This document shows positions 9,668-18,135 of a stretch of 64,000 nucleotides of DNA, piece after piece. Below the pieces are notes generated by a model. The model did no database searches, had not been told where the DNA came from, and was given only the letters and a program-made list of their open reading frames with translations. Position 1 is the stretch's first letter. Each line of letters opens with the position of its first letter. The position numbers and the translations under genes are program-made. The DNA comes from Stenotrophomonas terrae (lineage in GTDB: Bacteria > Pseudomonadota > Gammaproteobacteria > Xanthomonadales > Xanthomonadaceae): NCBI RefSeq assembly GCF_001431465.1, contig NZ_LDJJ01000002.1, forward strand, positions 1 through 64,000. Direction: 5' to 3'.

Positions 9668-10056
9668 GCGGCAGCTCCCATGCAGACGTAAGCCCAGATC
9701 AACGCAGTCAGCACCAGCGAGGCGATCACCGACATCCAGCTGCTGCGGATGAAAGTGGCCTTGGCATAGCCGATGGCGAAGTCCTGCACGATGTGGCGGA
9801 TGCCATTGCACAGGTGGTAGGCGAAGCACCAGGTCCAACCGAACAGGATCACCTTGCCGTACCAGGCGCTGGCGTGGGTGGTGAAGCAGTTCCAGGACTC
9901 AGGGCCCATCATCAGGGCGAACAAGCCGCCCGCGATGATCAGGGAACCGACAGTCAGAATGATGCCGGTTACTCGATGCAGGATCGAGGTGGCCATCTGG
10001 ATCTGCCAGCGATACACCTGCAGGTGCGGAGAAAGGGGGCGGGGTCTGTTCGCCAT
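9664..10056 (-). CDS. sdhC: Succinate dehydrogenase cytochrome b556 subunit SdhC
   Basis: This 130-residue membrane subunit has the signature RPLSPHLQVYRWQIQMATSILHRVTG, containing the quinone-site and helix-1 residues, and the heme ligand region WCFAYHLCNGIRHIVQD. The start at 10056 (MANRPRPLSPH) follows the family. It is the first membrane subunit of the operon and lies 54 bases downstream of the small SdhAF4-like gene. Confidence 0.95.
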   Translation of the reverse strand: MANRPRPLSPHLQVYRWQIQMATSILHRVTGIILTVGSLIIAGGLFALMMGPESWNCFTTHASAWYGKVILFGWTWCFAYHLCNGIRHIVQDFAIGYAKATFIRSSWMSVIASLVLTALIWAYVCMGAAA

Positions 10057-10110
10057 TCGCTGACTCGTATCTCGGCTGGGCGGCTCAATGCCGCGTTGGC
10101 TCAACGCTGC

Positions 10111-10284
10111 TCAGAAATCGATGCAGCGCCCGTTTTTCTCCCAATCGCCATACCGCACCGGATCAAGTCCGCCGCGGCCACCTATTTCCTGCGGCACCGG
10201 TGCTGCCTCGGGAAGCGGCTGCTTCTCGGGGACCAACGGGGCTTCAGCTTCGGGCTCGGGAGTGGGGGTTGTTTGGCCTATCAT
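10111..10284 (-). CDS. Succinate dehydrogenase assembly factor 4-like protein (DUF1674)
   Basis: A 57-residue protein starts MIGQTTPTPEPEAEAPLVPE and ends GGRGGLDPVRYGDWEKNGRCIDF. The C-terminus is the DUF1674/SdhAF4 signature (G-G-x-G-x-(D/E)-P-x-RYGDWE-x-x-GRxxDF). In mitochondria Sdh8/SdhAF4 binds FAD-loaded SdhA and helps join it to SdhB. Its place directly before sdhC supports the same role. The Pro/Glu-rich N-terminus is probably disordered. It is divergent from ygfZ with 39 bases between start codons. Confidence 0.85.
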   Translation of the reverse strand: MIGQTTPTPEPEAEAPLVPEKQPLPEAAPVPQEIGGRGGLDPVRYGDWEKNGRCIDF

Positions 10285-10323
10285 TAGTGGTCTCGCAACG
10301 CACAAATTTTAGTCCTCAGTCAC

Positions 10324-11181
10324 GTGTCTGACAACCTCGCCCCTGCTTTCACCGGTTTCCGCACACTTCCCAAGGCTCAAATCCTGAGCCTTGCCGGAGC
10401 TGATGCGGTCGCTTTCGCCCAAGCCCAGTTCGCCAACGACGTGCCCTCGCTGGCCGATGGCCACTGGCAATGGAATGCCTGGCTGACCGCCAAGGGCCGC
10501 GTGCTGTCTATCTTTCAGCTGTTGCGGGTGGACCCGCAGCAGCTGTTGCTGGTCTGCCACGACGGCGGTGCCGAGGCCATGGCCGAGCAGCTGCGGCGTT
10601 TTGTATTCCGCCGCAAGGTGGTGATCACGCATGCCAACGAGCTGGTGGTGAATGCCGCTCTGGAAGCGCCCAGCGCGGCGCATTGCGCGGAATTGGCGCA
10701 ACTGGACGAGGCGGTGATCGAGCTCGACGTGGGCAGCCCGGCACTGCCGCGCACCCTGCGCATCAGCAAAACCGCCAGTACCAGCGACAGCGCGGCTGAA
10801 TTGGCATGGCGCCAAACCGACCTGCGCTACGGCCTGCCCCGCCTGGACGATGCACAGCGCGAGCAATGGACGCCGCAGCAACTGGGGCTGGACCGGCTGA
10901 ATGCCTATAGCGTCAAGAAAGGTTGCTATCCCGGCCAGGAAATCGTGGCCCGCACCCATTTCCTGGGCAAGGCCAAGCGCTCGCTTGCGCTGCTGGAATG
11001 TGTCTCATTCGCCAACCCGGGTGATGCCGTCCAGCAGGCCGAGACCAGCATCGGCACTGTCGCCTGCGCTGCAGGCACGCTGGCACTGGCCGTGCTGCCG
11101 CTCGAACTGCCGGAAGGCCCCCTGCAGGTAAATAGCGGCATCGCCAACATCCAGCCACTGCTGGACGGCCTGGCCCGCTGA
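10324..11181 (+). CDS. ygfZ: Folate-binding Fe-S cluster repair protein YgfZ
   Basis: YgfZ is a tetrahydrofolate-binding GcvT-like protein needed for the activity of some Fe-S enzymes, including succinate dehydrogenase in some bacteria. The motif K-G-C-Y-P-G-Q-E (KKGCYPGQEIVART) with the essential cysteine is present near residue 201. The protein has 285 residues and starts with GTG at 10324. It diverges from the sdh operon, so the 39-base interval must hold both promoters or their control elements. Confidence 0.93.
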   Translation: MSDNLAPAFTGFRTLPKAQILSLAGADAVAFAQAQFANDVPSLADGHWQWNAWLTAKGRVLSIFQLLRVDPQQLLLVCHDGGAEAMAEQLRRFVFRRKVVITHANELVVNAALEAPSAAHCAELAQLDEAVIELDVGSPALPRTLRISKTASTSDSAAELAWRQTDLRYGLPRLDDAQREQWTPQQLGLDRLNAYSVKKGCYPGQEIVARTHFLGKAKRSLALLECVSFANPGDAVQQAETSIGTVACAAGTLALAVLPLELPEGPLQVNSGIANIQPLLDGLAR

Positions 11182-11192
11182 CCCAGCTCCAC

Positions 11193-11261
11193 TGTAGTGC
11201 CGAGCCATGCTCGGCAGGGGCTTTACCGGTAAGGCCTCTTGCCGAGCATGGCTCGGCACGA
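11193..11261. repeat. SMAG-type REP inverted pair
   Basis: A gtag-TGCCGAG-N5-CTCGGCA element (11193-11218) is followed by ggggctttaccggtaaggcc and an inverted copy (11239-11261). The pair can fold into one long hairpin. It lies immediately after ygfZ. Confidence 0.8.
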
Positions 11262-11309
11262 CGACGGCGCGGCGTCGTTGACGAAGCCAGGACTGCAGCA
11301 ATCAGCGAA

Positions 11310-11461
11310 GAACTTACCCCTCCCCAACCCTCCCCTTGCCTGCGGCAAAGGGAGGGAGCAGAAACGTTGCCTGCGGCAAAGAGAAGGGGCATGTAGTGCC
11401 GAGCCATGCTCGGCAGGGGCTTCACCGGTAAGGCCACTGCCGAGCATGGCTCGGCACTACA
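11310..11461. repeat. Second SMAG-type inverted pair preceded by short G/C-rich repeats
   Basis: The SMAG pair at 11393-11461 has the same spacer (ggggcttcaccggtaaggcc) as the pair at 11193-11261. Before it, around 11336-11384, the phrase ttgcctgcggcaaa occurs twice within A/G- and C/T-rich sequence. This fills the space between the convergent ygfZ and ABC ATPase genes and leaves no room for a gene. Confidence 0.75.
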
Positions 11462-11466
11462 ACAGC

Positions 11467-12570
11467 TCAGCCCTCGATACGCCCACCACTGCCCGCATCA
11501 AAGAAATGCAACGCAGCCGGCGTGACTTCCACCGATATCTCCTGCCCCACCGCCGGCAGCTGCCGTGGCGCGACCCGCATGATCAGCGCCTGCTGGCCAT
11601 AACGCAGGTTGACGAAGATCTCGTTGCCTACCGGCTCCAGACCTTCGATACGCGCATTGAACGCCGAAGCCCCGCCGCCAGGCTGCAGATGCTCAGGCCG
11701 CACGCCCACCACCAGCGGCTTGCCAAACCAGTCCGCAGCCAGCGATACAGCGCCCAACACTACGTCGGCAGCCCCGCCCTGACCTGGCTCATCCAACTGC
11801 AACACGGCCATACCGTCCGCACCACGACGTAATTGACCGCGCAGCATGTTCATCGCCGGGCTGCCTAGAAAGCCTGCGACAAACAGATTGACCGGCTTGT
11901 CGTACAGCGCCATCGGCGTGTCTATCTGCTGGATCACACCCTCATTGAGCACCACGATGCGCTGGCCCAGCGTCATCGCCTCGACCTGGTCGTGGGTGAC
12001 ATAGATCATCGTCGTACCCAGCTTGCGATGCAGCTGGGCAATCTCGGTGCGCACCGAGTGGCGCAGCTTCGCATCCAGGTTGGACAGCGGCTCATCCAGC
12101 AGGAACACCTCCGGCTCGCGTACCAGCGCCCTGCCAAGGGCCACGCGCTGGCGCTGGCCACCGGACATGGCGCGCGGCAACTTGCCCAGCATCTCCGTCA
12201 ACCCCAAGGCCTCAGCCGCATCCTGCACGCGGCGCTGCACTTCCGCCTTGTCATGGCCACGCAGCTTCAAGCCGAAGCCCAGGTTCTCGGCCACGGTCAT
12301 GTGCGGGTAAAGCGCGTAGTTCTGGAACACCATGGCGATGTCCCGGTCCTTGGGGGCAACGTCGTTGACCACGCGTTCGCCGATCCACAGCTTGCCGGCG
12401 CTGATCTCTTCCAGCCCCGCCACCATTCGCAGCAGTGTGGACTTGCCGCAACCCGACGGGCCCACCAGCACCATCAGCTCGCCATCGGCGATATCGAAAC
12501 TGGCCCCGGCAACGGCGACCTGCCCGTTGTCATACACCTTGCGCACACTGTCGAATTGAACCTTGGCCAT
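11467..12570 (-). CDS. Sugar ABC transporter ATPase (MalK/UgpC/MsiK type)
   Basis: This 367-residue ATPase of the carbohydrate CUT1 family has Walker A GPSGCGKST, the signature MSGGQRQR, Walker B VFLLDEPLSNLD and the H-loop YVTHDQVEAMTL. The C-terminal regulatory TOBE/OB region includes VGVRPEHL. The start at 12570 (MAKVQFDSVRKVYDNGQ) fits the family; the upstream in-frame extension is intergenic. No permease or binding protein adjoins it. The permease pair at 22.4-24.1 kb has no ATPase, so this is the probable partner. It diverges from the zwf operon. Confidence 0.93.
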   Translation of the reverse strand: MAKVQFDSVRKVYDNGQVAVAGASFDIADGELMVLVGPSGCGKSTLLRMVAGLEEISAGKLWIGERVVNDVAPKDRDIAMVFQNYALYPHMTVAENLGFGLKLRGHDKAEVQRRVQDAAEALGLTEMLGKLPRAMSGGQRQRVALGRALVREPEVFLLDEPLSNLDAKLRHSVRTEIAQLHRKLGTTMIYVTHDQVEAMTLGQRIVVLNEGVIQQIDTPMALYDKPVNLFVAGFLGSPAMNMLRGQLRRGADGMAVLQLDEPGQGGAADVVLGAVSLAADWFGKPLVVGVRPEHLQPGGGASAFNARIEGLEPVGNEIFVNLRYGQQALIMRVAPRQLPAVGQEISVEVTPAALHFFDAGSGGRIEG

Positions 12571-12861
12571 CACCACCTCGTTGCGAGTCGAAACCTGGAG
12601 CAGCGGAACACTTGCGTTACAACAAGAGAACAGTTTCCTGCAATCGTATACATCCGAAACATTGTGCACGGTAAGCATATTCATATGGCACCATCGCTAC
12701 TGCCCTTACATGGCACCTGCGCTGCGCTGCACGGACCTGCTTCCGCCCTCGCGACATGCTGCATTGCACAAGCCCAGGTTGCCCCACGCCCGCCCTCTCG
12801 CGCCGAAGGACGCGGGCGTCCCAATCGCGGCGCAGGCCTTGAAGACGAACAATTGACAACG
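12571..12861. promoter_or_regulatory. Divergent promoter region between the ABC ATPase and zwf
   Basis: The 291-base interval contains no convincing gene. On the minus strand a -10-like TATACG with TTACCG about 18 bases upstream lies near 12648-12678 and may drive the ATPase gene. The right part (12720-12850) is GC-rich and featureless apart from the palindrome at the zwf start. Promoter assignment is by eye only. Confidence 0.35.
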
Positions 12862-12867
12862 ATGTCA
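12854..12867. promoter_or_regulatory. Candidate LacI-family operator at the zwf start
   Basis: TGACAACGATGTCA is a 14-base palindrome with arms TGACA/TGTCA around a central CG, the usual form of LacI-family operators. It covers the ATG at 12862 and would block initiation of the zwf-glk-pgl transcript or translation start region. The regulator could be the LacI protein encoded at 30175-31215, but the operator near that gene (31250) differs in its outer bases, so another LacI protein is possible. Confidence 0.45.
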
Positions 12868-14328
12868 TCAGCACCCGAAACTCGCGCAATGCACGACACC
12901 CTTTTCCTGTTCGGTGCCACAGGCGACCTGGCCCAGCGTTATTTGTTTCCGTCCCTGCTGCGCCTGCTCGGCGACGGTCTACTTCCCGAGGATTTCCGCG
13001 TCCGTGCGCTGGCCCTGTCGCCGCATGACACCGAAAAATTCCGCGACATCCTGCGCCCGCGCCTGGAAGCAGCAATGCCCCATGCCAGCCAGGAGGACAT
13101 CGGCAACCTGCTCAGCCGCATCGACTACCGCTCGGTGGACCTGCGCAATGCCGAGTCGGTGGCCGAATCGGTCAAGAATCTGGTGCACCGCACCTGTGTC
13201 AGCTACCTGGCGATTCCGCCGGGCCTGTACATCTCCACCTGCGAAGGCCTGGCCCTGGGCGGCGCGTTGGCCGCACCACACCGGCTGATGCTGGAGAAGC
13301 CGATCGGCTCGGACAGCGACAGCGCCGAGGAAATCCTGCAGTCGATCGGCAAGTGGATCGACGAAGACCGGGTGTTCCGTCTGGATCACTACCTGGGCAA
13401 GGCCGCCGTACAGAACCTGATGGCCCTGCGCTTTGGCAACACCCTGCTTGAAGCGGTGTGGAACCGTAACTACATCGCCTCGGTGCACATCTTGGTCGCT
13501 GAAAGCGATGGCGTGGATGGCCGCGACTCCTATTACTCGCGCTCCGGCGCACTGCGCGACATGGTGCAGAGCCATATCCTGCAGCTGCTGTGCCTGGTGG
13601 CGATGGAACCACCGGCGTCGCTGGAAGCGGACCGCATCCGCGACGAGAAGGTCAAGGTGCTGCGCGCCCTGCGCCCGCTCGACGCCAAGCATGCGGCCAA
13701 GGACAGCGTGCGCGGCCGCTACACCGCCGGCACCATCAATGGCCAACCGGCGCAGGCCTACCAGCCGCCGGAAGGCAGCGAAGCGGAAACCTTTGTCGGC
13801 GTCACCGCGCATATCGACAACTGGCGTTGGGCCGGCGTGCCGTTCCACCTGGTCACCGGCAAGCGTCTGCCTGAGCGCACCACCCGCATCGAGGTCAACC
13901 TCAAGCCGGTGACGCATTGGCTGTTCGAGCGCCCGGACCGCAAGAGCGCCACGCCCAATCGCCTGACCTTCCAGTTGCAGCCGCAGGAAAACATCCAGCT
14001 GGGCCTGATGAGCTCCCTGGCCGGCCCGGAATGGGGCGCGCTGGAGCTGCAGCCGCTGGAACTGGAACTGTCGGTACCCACCGGCCTGCATCGCCGCATT
14101 GCCTACGAACGCCTGTTCCTGGATGCCTTCAACGGCAACCACGCGCTGTTTGTACGCGATGACGAAGTGCGCGCCGCCTGGGCCTGGATCGACAGCATCA
14201 GCGATGCCTGGAAGGCTGCCGACCTGCCGATGGAGCCCTACCCGGCCGGTGGCTGGGGCCCGCAGCTGGCGCATGACTTCCTGCCCGAATCGATCGCCGC
14301 CGACGCAGGCCCGGAGCAGGGGCTGTGA
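12862..14328 (+). CDS. zwf: Glucose-6-phosphate 1-dehydrogenase
   Basis: Zwf makes 6-phosphogluconolactone and NADPH from glucose 6-phosphate, the first step into the Entner-Doudoroff pathway. The NADP fold has GATGDLAQRYLFPSL, and the active site is FRLDHYLGKAAVQNLMALRF with the catalytic DHYLGK segment. The frame is open far upstream. I used the ATG at 12862 (MSSAPETRAMHD), but the ATG at 12889 (MHDTLFLFGATGD) is equally plausible and would leave the palindrome outside the gene. It has about 488 residues. It overlaps glk by four bases. Confidence 0.95.
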   Translation: MSSAPETRAMHDTLFLFGATGDLAQRYLFPSLLRLLGDGLLPEDFRVRALALSPHDTEKFRDILRPRLEAAMPHASQEDIGNLLSRIDYRSVDLRNAESVAESVKNLVHRTCVSYLAIPPGLYISTCEGLALGGALAAPHRLMLEKPIGSDSDSAEEILQSIGKWIDEDRVFRLDHYLGKAAVQNLMALRFGNTLLEAVWNRNYIASVHILVAESDGVDGRDSYYSRSGALRDMVQSHILQLLCLVAMEPPASLEADRIRDEKVKVLRALRPLDAKHAAKDSVRGRYTAGTINGQPAQAYQPPEGSEAETFVGVTAHIDNWRWAGVPFHLVTGKRLPERTTRIEVNLKPVTHWLFERPDRKSATPNRLTFQLQPQENIQLGLMSSLAGPEWGALELQPLELELSVPTGLHRRIAYERLFLDAFNGNHALFVRDDEVRAAWAWIDSISDAWKAADLPMEPYPAGGWGPQLAHDFLPESIAADAGPEQGL

Positions 14329-15332
14329 GCCCCAGCGCGGAGCTGGTACTGGTAGCGGATATTGGTGGCACCAACGCACGCTTCGCGCTGGCCGACTGTT
14401 CCACCAGCAGCCCGTTGGATCAAACCAGCATCGATGAATACCCGGTGGCGCAGTTCGCGTCACTGGCCGATGCCGCCGCACACTACCTGCAGCAGCGTGG
14501 TGCCAATGCCGGCAGTGGCGTATTTGCGGTAGCCGGCCGGGTCGACGGCGACGAGGCGCGCATCACCAATCATCCGTGGGTGATCTCGCGCTCGCGCACC
14601 GCCGAACAACTCGGCTTCGAGCAGCTCTACCTGATCAACGATTTCGTCGCCCAGGCCATGTCGATCGCCCTGCTCGGGGTGGACGATGTGGTGCAGGTCG
14701 GCGGCGCCGGCTGGCAACCCGCAGCCGCAGGCGAACCGCGCAATTACTGCGTGCTCGGTCCCGGCACCGGCCTGGGTGTAGGTGGGCTGGTGGTACGCGA
14801 TGGCCGCAACTACCCGCTGGCCACCGAAGGCGGGCACGCCGGTTTTGCCCCGAATTCGCCCGAGCAGATCCGCATCCTGGAGATCCTCTCGGCGCAGTTC
14901 GGCCGCGTTTCCAACGAACGTCTGGTCTGCGGACCCGGCCTGGTCAATATCCACCGCGCCATATGCGAGATCGCCGGTACCGACCCGGGCCTGCTGCAGC
15001 CGGCCGATGTCAGTGCCCGCGCCGCCGAAGGCGATGTGCTGGCAAGCCGTGCGGTCGAAGTATTTCTTGAAATTTTCGGCGCCGTGGCCGGCGACGCGGT
15101 ACTGGTGCAAGGCGCCTGGGACGGCGTATTCCTCACCGGCGGGCTGGTCCCGCGCCTGCTGCAGCAGCTGCAGCATTCCGGCTTCCGCCAGCGCTTTGAA
15201 AGCAAGGGCCGGTTTGCCGCGACCATGTCGCAGATCCCCTCAATGGCCATCACCCATCCTTGCCCCGGCCTGCTCGGTGCCGCCGCCTACGCGGTCGACA
15301 TGCAGCGCGCCAACTCTGGAGTCACCGCATGA
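14325..15332 (+). CDS. glk: Glucokinase
   Basis: This ATP-dependent glucokinase of the ROK-independent GLK family phosphorylates glucose from glucan breakdown. The phosphate-binding ADIGGTNARFAL motif is at the N-terminus, the catalytic region is LINDFVAQAMS and the second nucleotide motif is LGPGTGLGVGGL. TEGGHAGFAP is the sugar-binding signature. It starts with GTG at 14325, overlapping the zwf stop as GTGA, and ends overlapping pgl as ATGA. The 335 residues are standard. Confidence 0.96.
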   Translation: MSPSAELVLVADIGGTNARFALADCSTSSPLDQTSIDEYPVAQFASLADAAAHYLQQRGANAGSGVFAVAGRVDGDEARITNHPWVISRSRTAEQLGFEQLYLINDFVAQAMSIALLGVDDVVQVGGAGWQPAAAGEPRNYCVLGPGTGLGVGGLVVRDGRNYPLATEGGHAGFAPNSPEQIRILEILSAQFGRVSNERLVCGPGLVNIHRAICEIAGTDPGLLQPADVSARAAEGDVLASRAVEVFLEIFGAVAGDAVLVQGAWDGVFLTGGLVPRLLQQLQHSGFRQRFESKGRFAATMSQIPSMAITHPCPGLLGAAAYAVDMQRANSGVTA

Positions 15333-16048
15333 ACGCCGCTGTTTCCGACCGCATCACCCTTGTCCGGCATGCCGACGAAGAGGCATGGACCGAAGGTGTC
15401 GCCAAGGAAATGGCAGCGCTGTTGAGTGCGGAAATCGCCCAGCGCGGGCGCGCCCGCATGCTGCTGTCCGGTGGCACCACGCCGGCACCGATCTACGAAA
15501 TGCTGTCTGACCAGGGCCTGGAGTGGGCACGGGTTGAAGTCGGCCTAGCCGACGAACGTTGGCTGTCGCCGCAGGACAAGGACAGCAACGCCTGGCTGGT
15601 ACGCGACAGTTTCCTGCGCCATGCCGAAGGTGCGCATTTCGATCCGCTGGTGCGGGTTGGACTGCCGATCGCCGAGTGCGTGCATACCGCCAACCTGCTC
15701 GCCACCCATTCGCAGCCGGCCTGCCTGGTGGTGCTGGGCATGGGCAATGACGGCCATACCGCCTCGCTGTTCCCGGGCTCGGCCGATCTGCCGCAGGCAC
15801 TGCAGAGCAAACACCCGTACGCCGCACTGGACGCCACCGGCTGCCCGGTCGCCAAGAACTGGCCGCTGCGCATCACCCTGACCCCACATGGTCTGGCGCT
15901 GGCTGGCCAGCGTCTGTTGCTGCTGCGCGGTAACCAGAAACTGGAAGTGCTCGACGCCGCGCTTGCTTCCGGCGACGTGCTTGCCTACCCGATCCTTGCT
16001 GCGATCAATGCACCCGGCAATCCGTTGCGCGTGCATTGGTGCCCTTGA
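15329..16048 (+). CDS. pgl: 6-phosphogluconolactonase
   Basis: Pgl hydrolyses 6-phosphogluconolactone to 6-phosphogluconate. The 239-residue protein is of the NagB/Pgl fold, with LLSGGTTPAPIYEML (phosphate-binding loop), GLADERWLSPQDKDSN and GMGNDGHTASLFPGS as family signatures. It starts at 15329, overlapping the glk stop (ATGA), so zwf, glk and pgl appear translationally coupled. edd follows after 137 bases. Confidence 0.96.
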   Translation: MNAAVSDRITLVRHADEEAWTEGVAKEMAALLSAEIAQRGRARMLLSGGTTPAPIYEMLSDQGLEWARVEVGLADERWLSPQDKDSNAWLVRDSFLRHAEGAHFDPLVRVGLPIAECVHTANLLATHSQPACLVVLGMGNDGHTASLFPGSADLPQALQSKHPYAALDATGCPVAKNWPLRITLTPHGLALAGQRLLLLRGNQKLEVLDAALASGDVLAYPILAAINAPGNPLRVHWCP

Positions 16049-16185
16049 GCCGGCCATAGGAAAAGACAACAGACCACCCCGCGCAGCTGCCCGGCACCTG
16101 CAGGCCAATCCACCTTTGATGCACCCAACCGACGCCTGCAAGAAACCCGTCCTGCCGCCCCCACCTCCTTTCCAGCCATAAAGCC

Positions 16186-18096
16186 ATGCATCCGAAAATC
16201 CACGCCATCACCGAACGCATCCGCCAGCGCAGCGCCCCGTCGCGCGCGGCCTATCTGGCGGGTATCGATGCCGCATTGCGCGCAGGACCGTTCCGCACGC
16301 GCCTGAGCTGCGGCAATCTGGCCCACGCCTTTGCTGCTTGTGGCCCGACCGACAAGGACCGCCTGCGCGGCGACGTGACGCCCAACCTGGGCATCATCAC
16401 CTCGTACAACGACATGCTCTCGGCCCACCAGCCGTTCGAGCATTACCCGGAGCTGATCCGCAATGCCGCGCGCGAGCTCGGCGCCACCGCCCAGGTGGCA
16501 GGTGCGGTGCCGGCCATGTGCGATGGCGTCACCCAGGGCCGTGGCGGCATGGAGCTGTCGCTGTTCTCGCGCGACATCATTGCCCAGGCCACCGCGATCG
16601 GCCTCAGCCATGACATGTTCGACGCCACCATCTATCTGGGTGTCTGCGACAAGATCGTGCCGGGCCTGCTGATTGGTGCGTTGGCCTTTGGCCATCTGCC
16701 GGCGGTATTCGTGCCGGCTGGGCCGATGACCCCGGGCATTCCGAACAAGAAGAAGGCCGAGGTCCGCGAGCGCTACGCCGCTGGCGAAGCCACCCGCGAA
16801 GAACTGCTGGAAGCCGAATCGGCGTCCTATCACGGCGCAGGCACCTGCACCTTCTATGGCACCGCCAACTCCAACCAGGTATTGCTGGAAGCGATGGGCG
16901 TGCAGCTGCCAGGCGCCTCCTTCGTCAACCCGGAGCTGCCGCTGCGCGATGCATTGACCCGCGCCGCCACCGCACGCGCACTGGAAATCAGCGCGCTGGG
17001 CAGCGACTTCCGCCCGCTCGGCCACCTGATCGACGAGCGCGCCATCGTCAATGCCGTGGTCGCCTTGATGGCCACCGGCGGCTCCACCAACCACACCATC
17101 CACTGGATCGCAGTGGCACGAGCCGCCGGCGTCGTGCTGACCTGGGACGATATGGATGAGCTGTCGCAGATCGTGCCGCTGCTGGCACGTGTCTATCCCA
17201 ATGGCGAAGCCGACGTGAACCGGTTTGCCGCTGCCGGCGGCCCCGGCTTCGTGTTCCGCGAACTGATGGACGCCGGCCTGATGCACGCCGATGCCACCAC
17301 TATTGTCGAGGGCGGCATGCGCGCCTTTGCGCAGGAGCCGCGTCTCACCGACGGCAAGGTCAGCTATGTGCCGGCCGCTGCGGTCAGCGGCGATGAAGAA
17401 GTGGTACGCCCGGCCGCCAACCCGTTCGAGGCCCAGGGTGGCCTGCGCTTGCTGCGCGGCAATATCGGTCGCTCGCTGATCAAGCTGTCGGCAGTGAAGC
17501 CGCAATACCGCACTATCGAAGCGCCAGCGGTGGTGGTCGACGCACCGCAGATCCTCAACAAGCTGCACGCCGCCGGCGCACTGCCGCAGGACTTCGTTGC
17601 GGTGGTCCGCTACCAGGGCCCGCGTTCCAATGGCATGCCGGAACTGCATTCACTGGCGCCGCTGCTGGGCCTGCTGCAAAACCAGGGCCGGCGCGTTGCC
17701 CTGGTCACCGATGGCCGCCTGTCCGGCGCCTCCGGCAAGATCCCGGCCGCCATCCACGTCACCCCGGAAGCGGCACGCGGCGGCCCCATCGCGCGCATCC
17801 GCGAAGGCGACATCATCCGCCTGGACGGCGAAGCCGGCACGCTGGAAGTGCTGGTTGACGCCGCCGAATGGGCGAGCCGTGGCATTGCCGCCAACACCGC
17901 ACCGGCCGGCTCGGACATGGGCCGCAACCTGTTCGCGATGAACCGCCGCATTGTTGGGCCGGCCGACCAGGGCGCTATATCGATCTCCTGCGGCCCCGCA
18001 CGACCGGACGGCAGCCTGTGGGAATACGACGCCGAGTACGAGCTTGGTCACGACCATGCCGCAGCCGCCGCACCGCACGAAGCCAAGGACGCCTGA
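16186..18096 (+). CDS. edd: 6-phosphogluconate dehydratase
   Basis: Edd converts 6-phosphogluconate to 2-keto-3-deoxy-6-phosphogluconate. This 636-residue IlvD/Edd-family protein has cluster-ligand cysteines in MCDGVTQGRGGMELS and GVCDKIVPGLL, and the later ATGGSTNHTIHW and DGRLSGASGKIPAAIHV signatures. The ATG at 16186 is preceded by 137 non-coding bases after pgl, which may contain a separate promoter, though none is obvious. eda follows after 39 bases. Confidence 0.97.
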   Translation: MHPKIHAITERIRQRSAPSRAAYLAGIDAALRAGPFRTRLSCGNLAHAFAACGPTDKDRLRGDVTPNLGIITSYNDMLSAHQPFEHYPELIRNAARELGATAQVAGAVPAMCDGVTQGRGGMELSLFSRDIIAQATAIGLSHDMFDATIYLGVCDKIVPGLLIGALAFGHLPAVFVPAGPMTPGIPNKKKAEVRERYAAGEATREELLEAESASYHGAGTCTFYGTANSNQVLLEAMGVQLPGASFVNPELPLRDALTRAATARALEISALGSDFRPLGHLIDERAIVNAVVALMATGGSTNHTIHWIAVARAAGVVLTWDDMDELSQIVPLLARVYPNGEADVNRFAAAGGPGFVFRELMDAGLMHADATTIVEGGMRAFAQEPRLTDGKVSYVPAAAVSGDEEVVRPAANPFEAQGGLRLLRGNIGRSLIKLSAVKPQYRTIEAPAVVVDAPQILNKLHAAGALPQDFVAVVRYQGPRSNGMPELHSLAPLLGLLQNQGRRVALVTDGRLSGASGKIPAAIHVTPEAARGGPIARIREGDIIRLDGEAGTLEVLVDAAEWASRGIAANTAPAGSDMGRNLFAMNRRIVGPADQGAISISCGPARPDGSLWEYDAEYELGHDHAAAAAPHEAKDA

Positions 18097-18135
18097 GGCG
18101 TCCTGCACCTGCAACAGATCATTGATGAGGACACC

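Noticed and set aside
6311-9691. Very long plus-strand open frame (over 1100 codons) opposite sdhE, sdhB, sdhA and sdhD
   Set aside because: It lies antisense to four well-supported genes, is His/Arg/Gly/Ala-rich and has no domain pattern; it is a by-product of high GC codon usage.
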